Positions 51,201 through 59,054 of a stretch of DNA of 64,000 nt are shown here, in pieces. The notes beneath the pieces are model-generated. The model was given only the letters and a program-made list of their open reading frames with translations, was not told the origin of the DNA and did not search any database. The position numbers and the translations under genes were made by a program. The DNA is from Candidatus Saccharimonadota bacterium. Its GTDB lineage: Bacteria > Patescibacteriota > Saccharimonadia > Saccharimonadales > Saccharimonadaceae. Every line of letters starts with the position of its first letter. Position 1 is the first letter of the stretch. The DNA is taken from contig JAECRG010000001.1 of assembly GCA_015999875.1 (NCBI GenBank), forward strand, positions 1-64,000, given 5' to 3'.

Positions 51201-51497
51201 GCTCATAATCTCCGTGCCAAACGCATGGAATGTGTAGATGGATACATTGTAAGCGTCGCGCCCTATGATGCTTGTGAGGCGTTTCTGCATTGCCACGGAG
51301 CCACTTTCTGTAAACGTGAGGCACAAGATATTTTCTGGTAGCTCATCTGTCTTACGAAGTATATTTGCAGCTCGCATACTAAGTAACTCTGTCTTGCCGG
51401 TACCTGGTCCAGCCACGACCATTACTGGTCCGTCAATCGTGTCGACCGCCTTGCGTTGAGCTTCATTGAGGTTTTGGTAGCGAGTGGTAAAATCCAT
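48213..51497 (-). CDS. UvrD/Rep-family helicase with RecB/Cas4-like nuclease domain
   Basis: 1094 residues. SF1A helicase: GPGTGKTELLS (30-40), VDEFQDTN, VGDDDQAIYGFQGAE, VMTRARHTLHISYSRE; QLLSAHSSKGLEFDHVF is motif V-like. The last about 250 residues form a PD-(D/E)XK nuclease with ELDFKH, GKLDVVEFD and TVTDYKTGG (D...E-x-K type). Architecture as in AddA-like or ReqJ-type recombination enzymes: processes double-strand ends. TGC-TATACT ends 7 nt before the ATG, leaderless. Confidence 0.93.
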   Translation of the reverse strand: MDFTTRYQNLNEAQRKAVDTIDGPVMVVAGPGTGKTELLSMRAANILRKTDELPENILCLTFTESGSVAMQKRLTSIIGRDAYNVSIYTFHAFGTEIMSRYREYFFRGAEFRPADQLSIHRIVTSILDDLPYDNPLRSKMNGSYTAIGDIIKAISDLKRASLTDAEFSALLDATDEALDIAGALITDVFSDRISKTTRDKLADIVPKIASVREKMPLDTLQPLSEVLSNSLQHAIDEADAHPKVTPPLTAWKKEWVTIDAERRPILKVAKYQPKLRSLAHIYSQYLAIMQAAELIDFDDMIMQVVHAIEVNPDLRYELQEKYHYIMVDEFQDTNLAQMRILRNLTNNPVVEDAPNILVVGDDDQAIYGFQGAEVGNIIKFNQLYPGVRRITLRDNYRSVAPVLTGAREVIVQASERLENILPDVDKTLTPHAETEAAKTEIIELLTPDAERAWVAHEIKSLVESGVAAESIAVISRQHKDLVALLGYLADKEVPISYDRRDNVLDDEAVLQLERIGNIVVALAGGDHSEANALLPELLSHPAWNISPTTLWEISLKASNTHQSWLEVMQHHEAMGEFWTWLQACAKEAEHMPLERMIDTLLGTTTLGADYTSPLREYFFPASELEKDASRYIMHLENLTAIRAKLREHEVDMTTPRLAEFLGFIQQNRDTDTRITSLRHVGQDSSAVQLLSAHSSKGLEFDHVFIVNATDAMWGEKARGRSDSISFPPNLRLSRNAGTYDERLRLFYVAMTRARHTLHISYSRENDNAKEMLRAGFLVASSLPVLTITDPHAHSSHLQAATQTWYAPIVSIPTSTMHDYLAPLLFRYKLSATHVNTFIDVTHGGPQSFLLGSLLRFPSSPSPHANYGTAVHATLQRAHDYLRAHKSPQPEEDILHEFEKSLDRMQFTDEERIQYLQKGGAALRTFLAAKYSQFSPEQQAELDFKHQDVWLDEVHLTGKLDVVEFDRDAMTVTVTDYKTGGVLTSWDRGQDYQRVKAHKYRQQLLFYKLLIEHSREWQRYTMTRGVLQFVEPNAAGHIVDLQLEDIASEELNRFRLLIKAVWQHIQELNFPDTSEYEQSLAGIKQFEDDLLEGVI

Positions 51498-51515
51498 TGC
51501 TACTAGTATAGCAAA

Positions 51516-52577
51516 CTAGGCGGCAGCGGGTCGTTCTGGCGACGGTGCTGTGCTGGCATATTGCTGAAGGCGTTCGCCAAAAGCTATACGTTCCGATTGA
51601 CGCATAGCACCAAGATGGGCCAATCCTCCGATATGGCGTGTTCTCATGTTTGGGTGATTTGCAAAAGAGCCTAAAAATGCTTTTTTGTGTCCAAATGGAT
51701 CTCTCCCATATACGGAGGTTGTGCCCCTTTGGTGAGACGGCAGGTCATTTATGACATCGGCGGTCCGTGCTCCTAGTAACGGACCAGCGCTATCGTACGC
51801 GTGTATAATCGTCTCCAGGTCGTGGCCCACCGTATCTGCTAGTAGTTTGATTTGCTGTGGGTTGTCTATGATCTGACCAAGTACCTCGACGGCTTCGTAG
51901 AATGGCAGTGAAGCGAACATCTTTATTGTCCTTGAGCGTGAACTATCGTGGTGACATACGGCAGCTAGTACTTCTACTAGCCCTGCGCTTCGGCCGAGTT
52001 GATGAGCTAGTCGAGCACGACGATATGCCAAGATTCCACCTCGAGAATAGCCAAACTCGTCATAGCTTAATTTATCATCTTGGTTACCACGTTCCCGTTC
52101 TATAGTATCGGCAATAGTGAAATGATTGAGCGCGGTTGTGTCTAATGATGGAAAGTATTTGCCATGGCTAGCCTGTCGCTCTTGGCTAATGCTTGTGACT
52201 GAAAAGCCTTCATTGACCGCATGCATAGCAAGAGCAAGGGTAATACCCTCGTCGTGACGTGTGATGTACGCAGGAGTGACATTGAACGATCTACCGTTTA
52301 CTAGCGCTTCATCTGTCAGTGGCTCAAGTCGCAGTACATCATAGTGTTCTCCTCTTGTTTCGGCTGAATAGCGAATTGCACGTGCTGCGACACCCGCGAT
52401 TTCTGGGACCGCAGGATGTCGGTACACAAGTTCACTTGAATTAATTTCGATGAGTCGAGCGCGTCCTGTTAGCTCAACATATGGTCGATCGGGGTACAAA
52501 AAATCCCCGCTTTCGTCGCGGGGCATGATTTCAGTAGTTGGTGTTGAGGCACAAAAGTTTTCCAGATTAGCGGTCAT
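51516..52577 (-). CDS. Alpha/beta-hydrolase-like protein, lineage-type
   Basis: 353 residues. DEFGYSRGG (173-181) is a nucleophile-elbow sequence with Ser178 (G-Y-S-R-G), preceded by a region that includes ITLALAMHAVNEG. Acid and histidine partners are uncertain. Looks like a soluble hydrolase restricted to this lineage. AAGGAGAG precedes the ATG, so it is Shine-Dalgarno-led. Sits 18 bp upstream of the helicase promoter. Confidence 0.5.
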   Translation of the reverse strand: MTANLENFCASTPTTEIMPRDESGDFLYPDRPYVELTGRARLIEINSSELVYRHPAVPEIAGVAARAIRYSAETRGEHYDVLRLEPLTDEALVNGRSFNVTPAYITRHDEGITLALAMHAVNEGFSVTSISQERQASHGKYFPSLDTTALNHFTIADTIERERGNQDDKLSYDEFGYSRGGILAYRRARLAHQLGRSAGLVEVLAAVCHHDSSRSRTIKMFASLPFYEAVEVLGQIIDNPQQIKLLADTVGHDLETIIHAYDSAGPLLGARTADVINDLPSHQRGTTSVYGRDPFGHKKAFLGSFANHPNMRTRHIGGLAHLGAMRQSERIAFGERLQQYASTAPSPERPAAA

Positions 52578-52638
52578 CTCACTCTCCTTGTTTGTGTGGT
52601 GGTGCGAGTATACACCCTGCGCTTATGTTTGTCTATAC

Positions 52639-53166
52639 CTAAATGTCAAATGACAATCGATACGCCACAGCCGCCCCCATGCTTGCGGCATGCTGATTGT
52701 TGCCCGGTAGTTCTTTGTGTGCATCAGCAATAACACCAAAAGCATTTGGCTGTTTGTCTTGCCATCTCGTGTGAACATGCCCCAGTTTCATGGCAGCGAT
52801 ATCAGGCGACCTATGAATTAGTAAATCTTGTGCGGCAGCCGCTCCGTCCATGAGGCTCTCTGCTCGAGCCGTTTGCGTAGCTTTCACGATAGATCGGTAC
52901 AGCGAAAAACCACTAGTGAATGCCATGTATGATTCCTGCGAGTCTTCAACCCTGAGTTCACCGTGAGGTTCTGTGTCCAGGGCAACCCTATACAGGCCAT
53001 GTTGGCTGTCAAACAGCATATCGCGCATAACAAGTCTCCCCGCTCCCAAGGATAGGTGATGCGACAAATACGCCGCATTGTTAGGAGTTAGGTCTTCGTG
53101 AGGAAAGCGAGGTTGTTCTTGAAAATGAATAAGTCGTGGAGTGATGAATTTGGGTGAGATGCTCAT
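52639..53166 (-). CDS. Unknown protein, 175 aa
   Basis: Soluble protein, no signal peptide, no family recognised. Contains histidine-rich patches (SHHLSLGAGR, LGHVHTRW) and the end NNQHAASMGAAVAYRLSFDI. TG-TACAAT ends 10 nt before ATG, nearly leaderless. Divergent from the 53242 gene. Confidence 0.6.
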   Translation of the reverse strand: MSISPKFITPRLIHFQEQPRFPHEDLTPNNAAYLSHHLSLGAGRLVMRDMLFDSQHGLYRVALDTEPHGELRVEDSQESYMAFTSGFSLYRSIVKATQTARAESLMDGAAAAQDLLIHRSPDIAAMKLGHVHTRWQDKQPNAFGVIADAHKELPGNNQHAASMGAAVAYRLSFDI

Positions 53167-53241
53167 AATACGATTTATTGTACACCCCTTATGCGTGTTT
53201 ACAAGACGAAATTTGCATGGGATGCTATACTTATCTTAGAT

Positions 53242-53730
53242 ATGAATGATCAGCTACTAGACGACGAAGCTATCGAGCAGATTGCCAAAGATCGATTTGG
53301 CATAGATCTTGAAGTGCGCCAGATGATTGTGCAGGGCGCGCCCATCAGTCACACTGGCGAGGCGAGTGTGTTTTTGTCGAAGAAGAAGCAACTGTATGCG
53401 TATATCCATGGCCAGTCAAACTACGTGCTCGGTGACATACAAAAGATCGTAGCGCGTATGGGATTAAAGGCTGAGCTGTATGTACCACCAAAAGGTCAGC
53501 CGCACTACTTTGACGATCTTGCTGTCGAAAAATTTCGCCAGACATATCCCGGTCGCAAACCTAGCAGTGAAAATGATTTACGTTATTATCGGACTCTTTC
53601 GCCGTACAATCCCGCACTTATTGTTGTGCACGAAGTTAAAAACGGTGAGATTAAGCAATTTGACACCGATGCATCCGGCAATTGGCGCACGGTTGCTAAG
53701 TTTGCGTATCGCCGCATCAAAACCTCATAA
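53242..53730 (+). CDS. Unknown protein, 162 aa
   Basis: Soluble mixed alpha/beta protein; QLLDDEAIEQIAKDRFGIDL at the start, basic at the end (KFAYRRIKTS). No family recognised. Start 53242 is chosen because TGC-TATACT (53226-53231) ends 10 nt upstream; an in-frame ATG at 53191 lies upstream of this promoter. Convergent with the 53750 gene. Confidence 0.62.
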   Translation: MNDQLLDDEAIEQIAKDRFGIDLEVRQMIVQGAPISHTGEASVFLSKKKQLYAYIHGQSNYVLGDIQKIVARMGLKAELYVPPKGQPHYFDDLAVEKFRQTYPGRKPSSENDLRYYRTLSPYNPALIVVHEVKNGEIKQFDTDASGNWRTVAKFAYRRIKTS

Positions 53731-53749
53731 GTTAGAATAGGCCGATTTG

Positions 53750-54145
53750 TTAATCGATCATATATGCAAGATTTTGGCGCAGTGTTTCGTATCGTTCAAA
53801 TAGCTCGTCTGGTTCAAATATACCACTCGCTCGGAGTGTGAAATCAGCCATTTCGATTTGACATGCAGATTTTCTCATCTCTGTAGATTGCACGACAAAG
53901 TGCGGAATTTCTAAAGATGTATCGCGTAATTCTATGACTTGGCGGGCGCAAGAAATAGACAATCGCCGCCTCAACAATGGGTCAAGATAATGCCATGAGA
54001 GTGAAATATTCGCATCAGGAGACATGGGAGATATAAGGTCGTGTAGCTCTCTATACTCTCGTATTGCAGTAAACTTTTCTCTGTTATCAACATCAGTTGT
54101 GCTGAGGACAAAGTCTGTCGTTCGTTCGCGTATAGGCTTACCCAT
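53750..54145 (-). CDS. Unknown protein, 131 aa
   Basis: Charged, soluble, mixed helix/strand protein (RERTTDFVLSTTDV, EKFTAIREYRELHDL). No family recognised. AAAGGAGC precedes the ATG. It follows the RlmD-like gene by 33 bp on the same strand and may share its transcript. Confidence 0.62.
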   Translation of the reverse strand: MGKPIRERTTDFVLSTTDVDNREKFTAIREYRELHDLISPMSPDANISLSWHYLDPLLRRRLSISCARQVIELRDTSLEIPHFVVQSTEMRKSACQIEMADFTLRASGIFEPDELFERYETLRQNLAYMID

Positions 54146-54178
54146 ATCAGCTCCTTTCGCTGTGGTCTGCCCTTTGTT

Positions 54179-55501
54179 TTACGCCTTCTGTGTTTTTTTG
54201 TCAAGCACGACAAGATGCTCAATATGGGGTGTGCGCGGGAAGAAGTTGTAGCCGCTATGTGCGCGTATGCCGTATTTGTCTGCCAAGCGGGTCACGTCAC
54301 GTGCTTGTGTGGCAGGATTGCAGCTGAGATAAATGATGCGCTCCGGTGCGGCTTCGAGAAGTGCATCGATCACATCTACATGAAGTCCAGCACGGGGCGG
54401 GTCGACGATGATGGTGGCATCGCCTGTGATGTAATCGAGCGCGTCTTCGCTTGCAGCTTGAACTGGTCGTGCGTTTGGCACGCGCTGCAACTGTACGATA
54501 TTTCGCTCCATTTCACGTACGGCATTCTCATTGAGTTCGACTAGCGTGACGCTGTCGCCGCCAATAGTTAGGCCAATAGTACCTACTCCGCTGTAGAGGT
54601 CGACAACCGGCTTGTCGGGTGTAATCCACTGCTGCATGTCTTTGAGCGCTTGCTCGTATACAGGTAGATTGATCTGGAAGAAGCCTTCTGTGGCATAGCG
54701 AAACGGTACATTTAATATCGTGTCTTCAAGCACAATATGTTCACCTGCATAGAGACGCTTGGTGATTACACTTGCGGGAGATTTGGGGTTGGAATAGATG
54801 ATTTCGCCATTTTGCGCGAGATCGCCAAGCTTACTAACGAGTAGCTCGACATCGAGTGAATCTTCTTTGACGTAAAGCTGCCATGCTGTTTCTCCTGCGC
54901 GGTTACTTCGGATGAGAAGAGTCTTGAGCACTCGCCCACCGACTTCAAGCTCGTTGAGTACTGCGAGGATTTGTTGCGATAATTCTGTAATAGCTGGCGA
55001 TGCTAAGCTTGTGTGTTTCACGGCAATTTTGCCATGAGTGCCTCTACGGAAGAACGCCAGGCTTAGTTTTTCAGTTTCCGTATCAAACCAGAAGCTGTAT
55101 TCTACTTTGTTGCGGTAGCCGTATTCTACTCCATCGGTGTAGGTCTCAATCGGGTGTGGTAGTACTATGTCGTGTAGCTCAAACGCTTCTTCAATTAGCG
55201 CTGATTTGTAATGTTGCTCAGACTCAAACTTCATGATTTGCCACGGGCTCGTGCTCAGATAGCTTTCTGGGTCGCGAGGCTCTATGCGTTCGTCAGATGC
55301 AGTGATTACTTCTGTTACGAAGCCTTCTACGAGTGAAGATTTATTTTTTGTGGGTTGTGCGATAACTTTTTCGTTTGGCAAACCGCCCCATACGAAACAT
55401 TTTTTGCCGCTCTCGAGCGTACCGATAGTTTGTCCGCCGCCGATTATGTGGCTGAGCGTGAGTTCAACAGGAGTGAGATTCTTTTTATTCTTTTTAGACA
55501 T
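54179..55501 (-). CDS. 23S rRNA (uracil-5-)-methyltransferase, RlmD/RlmCD type
   Basis: 440 residues. N-terminal TRAM-like domain (SHIIGGGQTIGTLESGK...FVTEVI), SAM-binding DLYSGVGTIGL, DPPRAGLH and catalytic Cys in LSCNPATQARD. Family: S-adenosylmethionine-dependent m5U formation in 23S rRNA (U747/U1939) or tRNA U54. The Fe-S cysteines of E. coli RumA are not apparent, as in many Gram-positive RlmCD. TGT-TATACT ends 8 nt before ATG 55501, leaderless, excluding the in-frame ATG at 55519. Confidence 0.94.
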   Translation of the reverse strand: MSKKNKKNLTPVELTLSHIIGGGQTIGTLESGKKCFVWGGLPNEKVIAQPTKNKSSLVEGFVTEVITASDERIEPRDPESYLSTSPWQIMKFESEQHYKSALIEEAFELHDIVLPHPIETYTDGVEYGYRNKVEYSFWFDTETEKLSLAFFRRGTHGKIAVKHTSLASPAITELSQQILAVLNELEVGGRVLKTLLIRSNRAGETAWQLYVKEDSLDVELLVSKLGDLAQNGEIIYSNPKSPASVITKRLYAGEHIVLEDTILNVPFRYATEGFFQINLPVYEQALKDMQQWITPDKPVVDLYSGVGTIGLTIGGDSVTLVELNENAVREMERNIVQLQRVPNARPVQAASEDALDYITGDATIIVDPPRAGLHVDVIDALLEAAPERIIYLSCNPATQARDVTRLADKYGIRAHSGYNFFPRTPHIEHLVVLDKKTQKA

Positions 55502-55610
55502 TGAGTACCAGTATAACACCTTTGCGCTAGAGGTGAAAACTTATGCCGGACACAATGTGGTGTAGTATTACTTGACAAACCGGATATACATCCTTTTGCT
55601 AACAATATTA

Positions 55611-55639
55611 TTGACAAAACATAAAACTTGTGGTAATAT
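55611..55639 (+). promoter_or_regulatory. Promoter of the 55690 gene
   Basis: TTGACA (55611-55616), 17-bp spacer, TAATAT (55634-55639). Confidence 0.8.
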
Positions 55640-55689
55640 GTAATCATAAATAAACCTGTTCACAGCATATAATCACAGGAGACATTACA

Positions 55690-57357
55690 ATGAATAAGCA
55701 AGAACAAGTAGCATCACCTGAAGCAGTACTAGAGAATGATAACCCTACTTCGTACCGTCTTACAAACGTAGAAACCTTCCATATTAACGCGCCCGATAGC
55801 GATGTACACCAGCCAACTAACCTATTGACAGCTCATGAAGATATCTTTAGCCAATTGCGCGACGTAGATGAGCTCGGTGATAAGATTATTGCCGTGGAAG
55901 AAGGTACATATGTTCCTGAAGCCCCAGAGCTCTCAGAAGTGACAGCAGAAGAAGCTCCTCGTGTATCTCGTACTAAGCGACTACTTGGTAAACTCGCCAC
56001 TGGCCTCAGTGGGCTAAAGCGTTCAGTCTCAAATGTAGCAACGTATGCTGGTGCGAAAACTATACTTGCGTACAGTGGTGTTGGGAGTGCAGTGCAAAAA
56101 GGTTTCAATATGTATAGCAAGCCGCTCGACAAGATGGAAGCCAACGAAGATGATAGTAAGAGTAAACGTGCCATAAAATTTCTCGGACGTAGCGCATATC
56201 GCGTAGCTGTAGCGGGCGGATTTGCAGCAGGTATGCTTCTTACCAAGAATGTTGCTGAAGCAGCAAACATCACTGTGAATGGTCATAATGGTGGCGCAAG
56301 TGACGCGTTCAACAATACGATTGCTGGATCAAATATCGGTGCTGGTAAAGAAAACGTACCTGTACGTTGGTCGGCTGAGATGGGTGATCTACCTATCTTC
56401 CCGAACGAACAGCTTTCGACATTTGAGTCTACCAATGAAGGTGCGCTGCGAATTGCCGAGGTGGTCGCACAGAATCCTGGAGAAAAAACGTTGCTAAGCT
56501 ACTCAGAAGGCACTATCGCAACTGCGAAGTTTCTGCAAGATAACCCAGACTTCTTGGCAAATGGTAATAGCGCCGTATTCGTGGGTGGACCATTTATCCC
56601 AGGCCAAGAGCTCGGTGAACATCCATTTATGAAACTCATAGCTCCGCTCGTGCCCGAGACCTCGAAGGTACTTGAGTATCAGACCCCAGGCGGTGAAAAC
56701 GTTCTTCATATCGTGAGGGAAGATGATTTCGTGAAGCTCAAGGACAATCCATTTGGCATGCTTGCAGCGCTAGATCCTAGGGGTCATGCGTACTCACCGG
56801 ATGACATATCTGGCAACACTCCGCACGTCATGATACACAATGCAGACGGCTCGTCTACGCGAATTATTACTGAGACAAGTACTAAACTAGCTGACGGCTC
56901 AAACGCAAAGAGCGGAATTTCTGCTGCGCTTGTTGAGAACAATAACTTGTATGTGTCTCGCAAGGCTGATGACTTCTTCGAAGAACTAGACGGTGATCCA
57001 CTTTCTGGCAATGTCGATATGCAAAAAGTAGTCTCGACTGGTGCTGTGGCTGCAGAGGAAGCGCTACCTGGTGCTGGTGCTGTCATAAACAACATCGTAA
57101 ACACCCCAGGTGTAACTGAGGGTCTTCAGCAAGCAGCTGATACATACATGCAAGCGCAAGATACAATGCTGAGTGGCTTCGCCGAGGGCATACAGTCTAA
57201 TCCTCAGGTTGCACAGGCGGTGGAGAACTTTACTCAACAAGCAGCGCCAATGATTGAGCAAGTTGCCCCTGCTATCCAGGAAGCGGTAAACAACTTTGTG
57301 CCACCTGCACAGCAAGGCGCGGTAAATAACTTCCTTGGCCAATTCGGCGTCAAGTAA
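55690..57357 (+). CDS. Large PE-PPE-like protein with internal membrane segment
   Basis: 555 residues. A polar N-terminal region (about 1-165), a hydrophobic segment AVAGGFAAGMLL (about 172-185) followed by EAANITVNG that resembles a signal-anchor or cleavage site, then a PE-PPE/cutinase-like domain with Ser272 in SYSEGT and VREDDFVKLKDNPFGML and GHAYSPDD as acid/His candidates. The C-terminal 150 residues are Ala/Gln-rich helices. Third member of the family in the window but AT-richer than the other two. AGGAG precedes the ATG. Confidence 0.6.
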   Translation: MNKQEQVASPEAVLENDNPTSYRLTNVETFHINAPDSDVHQPTNLLTAHEDIFSQLRDVDELGDKIIAVEEGTYVPEAPELSEVTAEEAPRVSRTKRLLGKLATGLSGLKRSVSNVATYAGAKTILAYSGVGSAVQKGFNMYSKPLDKMEANEDDSKSKRAIKFLGRSAYRVAVAGGFAAGMLLTKNVAEAANITVNGHNGGASDAFNNTIAGSNIGAGKENVPVRWSAEMGDLPIFPNEQLSTFESTNEGALRIAEVVAQNPGEKTLLSYSEGTIATAKFLQDNPDFLANGNSAVFVGGPFIPGQELGEHPFMKLIAPLVPETSKVLEYQTPGGENVLHIVREDDFVKLKDNPFGMLAALDPRGHAYSPDDISGNTPHVMIHNADGSSTRIITETSTKLADGSNAKSGISAALVENNNLYVSRKADDFFEELDGDPLSGNVDMQKVVSTGAVAAEEALPGAGAVINNIVNTPGVTEGLQQAADTYMQAQDTMLSGFAEGIQSNPQVAQAVENFTQQAAPMIEQVAPAIQEAVNNFVPPAQQGAVNNFLGQFGVK

Positions 57358-57374
57358 TCCAACAAGATATTTCT

Positions 57375-57413
57375 AAAAAGTAAATCGCCGCCCCTATGAA
57401 AGAGGCGGCGATT
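57375..57413 (+). terminator. Terminator of the 55690 gene (also left copy of a direct repeat)
   Basis: AAATCGCCGCC / GGCGGCGATTT with loop CCTATGAAAGA and ATTATTTT tail. The same 37-nt sequence, slightly changed, recurs at 61852-61888. Confidence 0.9.
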
Positions 57414-57441
57414 TTATTATTTTAAATAAATTCAATGGAAA

Positions 57442-57514
57442 ACGGAGCGACTCTTCATTGCTGAAGAAAACTGGCTGCTTAGGCCAATCTCTCGGTAAAC
57501 CGAGGTCGCTCCGT
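57442..57514. ncRNA. Cloverleaf-like structured element
   Basis: 10-bp outer stem ACGGAGCGAC / GTCGCTCCGT closes three consecutive hairpins: TCTTCA-TTGC-TGAAGA, TGGC-TGCTTAG-GCCA and CTCGG-TAAA-CCGAG. So the element is a four-way junction of 73 nt, like a tRNA in outline but without T-loop or anticodon features. It lies between the terminator of the 55690 gene and the 3' end of the glycan operon (stop at 57531). Function unknown; a 3'-end stabiliser, attenuator or regulatory RNA are possible. Confidence 0.55.
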
Positions 57515-57530
57515 GTAGGAGTGTTGCTAG

Positions 57531-59054
57531 CTACACAGGGTCAGGCTCTGCCACTCGCCGCTCTTGCTGAGCGGGTTGAATGACAGGGAGTTCCACTGTG
57601 GTTGCTTCGTGATACGAACTCACACTCGTTGTTTCCAGATCGTGCTCGTGCGTTGTCTTGCGCCATGTCGAGCGTTTGCTGGGTTGCAACAATTCTCGAA
57701 TAGCGATTAACAGTGACGCGGTGGCGAGCTGCTGCCAAACAGGCAGAAGCAGAAGCCACTTGACGGTTGTATGACCTTCTCGCTTGTGGGCGGCAATCAC
57801 GTGCTGCATAAACAGCGCGAAGTTACCAAACACTAGCAGTAGCGTTCCGAGATACAGAAGTGGCCATGGAAATAGCCGCTCGATAGCTTCGGAGCGCGTC
57901 GAGAAATACACAATCGTCAAAATCCACGACAGAGTACTCAATAGAATGCTCAGCGGTGTCCCCAGAAGGAACAACACATAGACAAACCATCGAATCGGCC
58001 CCATTTTCTTCATTGTCCTGAGGGGACTCCGAAGGTACACGAGGCCTGTCTGCAGATACCCCTTAAGCCAGCGCGAGCGCTGAGGCAAGAGGTCACCGAC
58101 AGAGCGCGTTGCAATTTCGTAGGTCACCGAATCGAGCATCTCGATTTTGTAGCCGTGAAGCGTAAGCGCACCGGCGAGGTCAGCGTCTTCCGTGACGTTC
58201 CACGGGTCCCATGCACCGATACCCTCAGCTCCTATAGGAAGTTGTGAGCGATCGAGTGCAATGGCATGGAGCGCATCGACGCGAAAATGGTTGCTCGTTC
58301 CACCTAGCGGCGGAACGAGTCCCAGCTGAGCAAGCCCCTTGAGAATCCACTCAAAGTGAATGACATACTCAGTCCAGAGTAGCCGGGAAACCCAACTACT
58401 CTGTTCGTTGTCGAAAAACAACCGAGCCTGTAAGCAGCCGACAATCGCATCTGCTGAACCAAATCTTCCAACTGCTTTGAGGAGCTGGTTCGGTTCGGGA
58501 ATATCTTCCGCATCGTAGATGACGGCATATTTCCCTTGCGTATGCTCGAGCCCTATGTTCAGGGCTTTCTGTTTGCCGCGCGGTTGAACATTGGGGATTT
58601 GCAGCAAACTTGCGAACGGTGCATTTCTCCCGAGATCATATGCTTGGAACGCCTCATGCATACCCGGATCAACTGTTTCGTCCTCTACTAGGAGTAGGAC
58701 TTGCAGTTTATCTTTAGGGTAATTCAATGCATGAAGTCCACTCATGAGCCTGGGAAGTACGGATACCTCCTTGTATAGCGGCACAAAAATGGTGTAGACG
58801 GGCAAATCGTGGTCGTACATACTCGGTTGCTCGAACTGGGCAAAGGAGTATTTTGTCGAAGCATACCACAGCACAATCTTGAGGCTGACAAACACAGTGA
58901 AGAACAGAATTGTTCCCCAGACTATCAACTGTGCCAAGAGCGGCCACAAAATTCCTGCGACAATCACCCCGAGGAGCAATAAGCCGAAGAAAATTATCTG
59001 TCCGCCAGTGACAAGCTTTTGTGAAGTTTGCCTGACTGGCTTTTGGCTGTTCAT
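57531..59054 (-). CDS. Processive family 2 glycosyltransferase, membrane-bound
   Basis: 507 residues. Two N-terminal membrane helices (about 17-65), cytoplasmic GT2 domain with YTIFVPLYKE, DAEDIPE (DxD), TEDADLAGAL (TED) and QRSRWLKGY (QxxRW motif of processive enzymes), then several C-terminal helices and a polar tail. Resembles cellulose- or hyaluronan-synthase-like enzymes, so it may polymerise a polysaccharide, or transfer sugars to a lipid carrier. ATG overlaps the stop of the 59051 gene (ATGA). Confidence 0.85.
   Translation of the reverse strand: MNSQKPVRQTSQKLVTGGQIIFFGLLLLGVIVAGILWPLLAQLIVWGTILFFTVFVSLKIVLWYASTKYSFAQFEQPSMYDHDLPVYTIFVPLYKEVSVLPRLMSGLHALNYPKDKLQVLLLVEDETVDPGMHEAFQAYDLGRNAPFASLLQIPNVQPRGKQKALNIGLEHTQGKYAVIYDAEDIPEPNQLLKAVGRFGSADAIVGCLQARLFFDNEQSSWVSRLLWTEYVIHFEWILKGLAQLGLVPPLGGTSNHFRVDALHAIALDRSQLPIGAEGIGAWDPWNVTEDADLAGALTLHGYKIEMLDSVTYEIATRSVGDLLPQRSRWLKGYLQTGLVYLRSPLRTMKKMGPIRWFVYVLFLLGTPLSILLSTLSWILTIVYFSTRSEAIERLFPWPLLYLGTLLLVFGNFALFMQHVIAAHKREGHTTVKWLLLLPVWQQLATASLLIAIRELLQPSKRSTWRKTTHEHDLETTSVSSYHEATTVELPVIQPAQQERRVAEPDPV

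Noticed and set aside
51516-52577. Assigning the 353-residue protein to the PE-PPE hydrolases
   Set aside because: It has a G-Y-S-R-G elbow but lacks the PGTDD and HPM/HPL motifs shared by that group.
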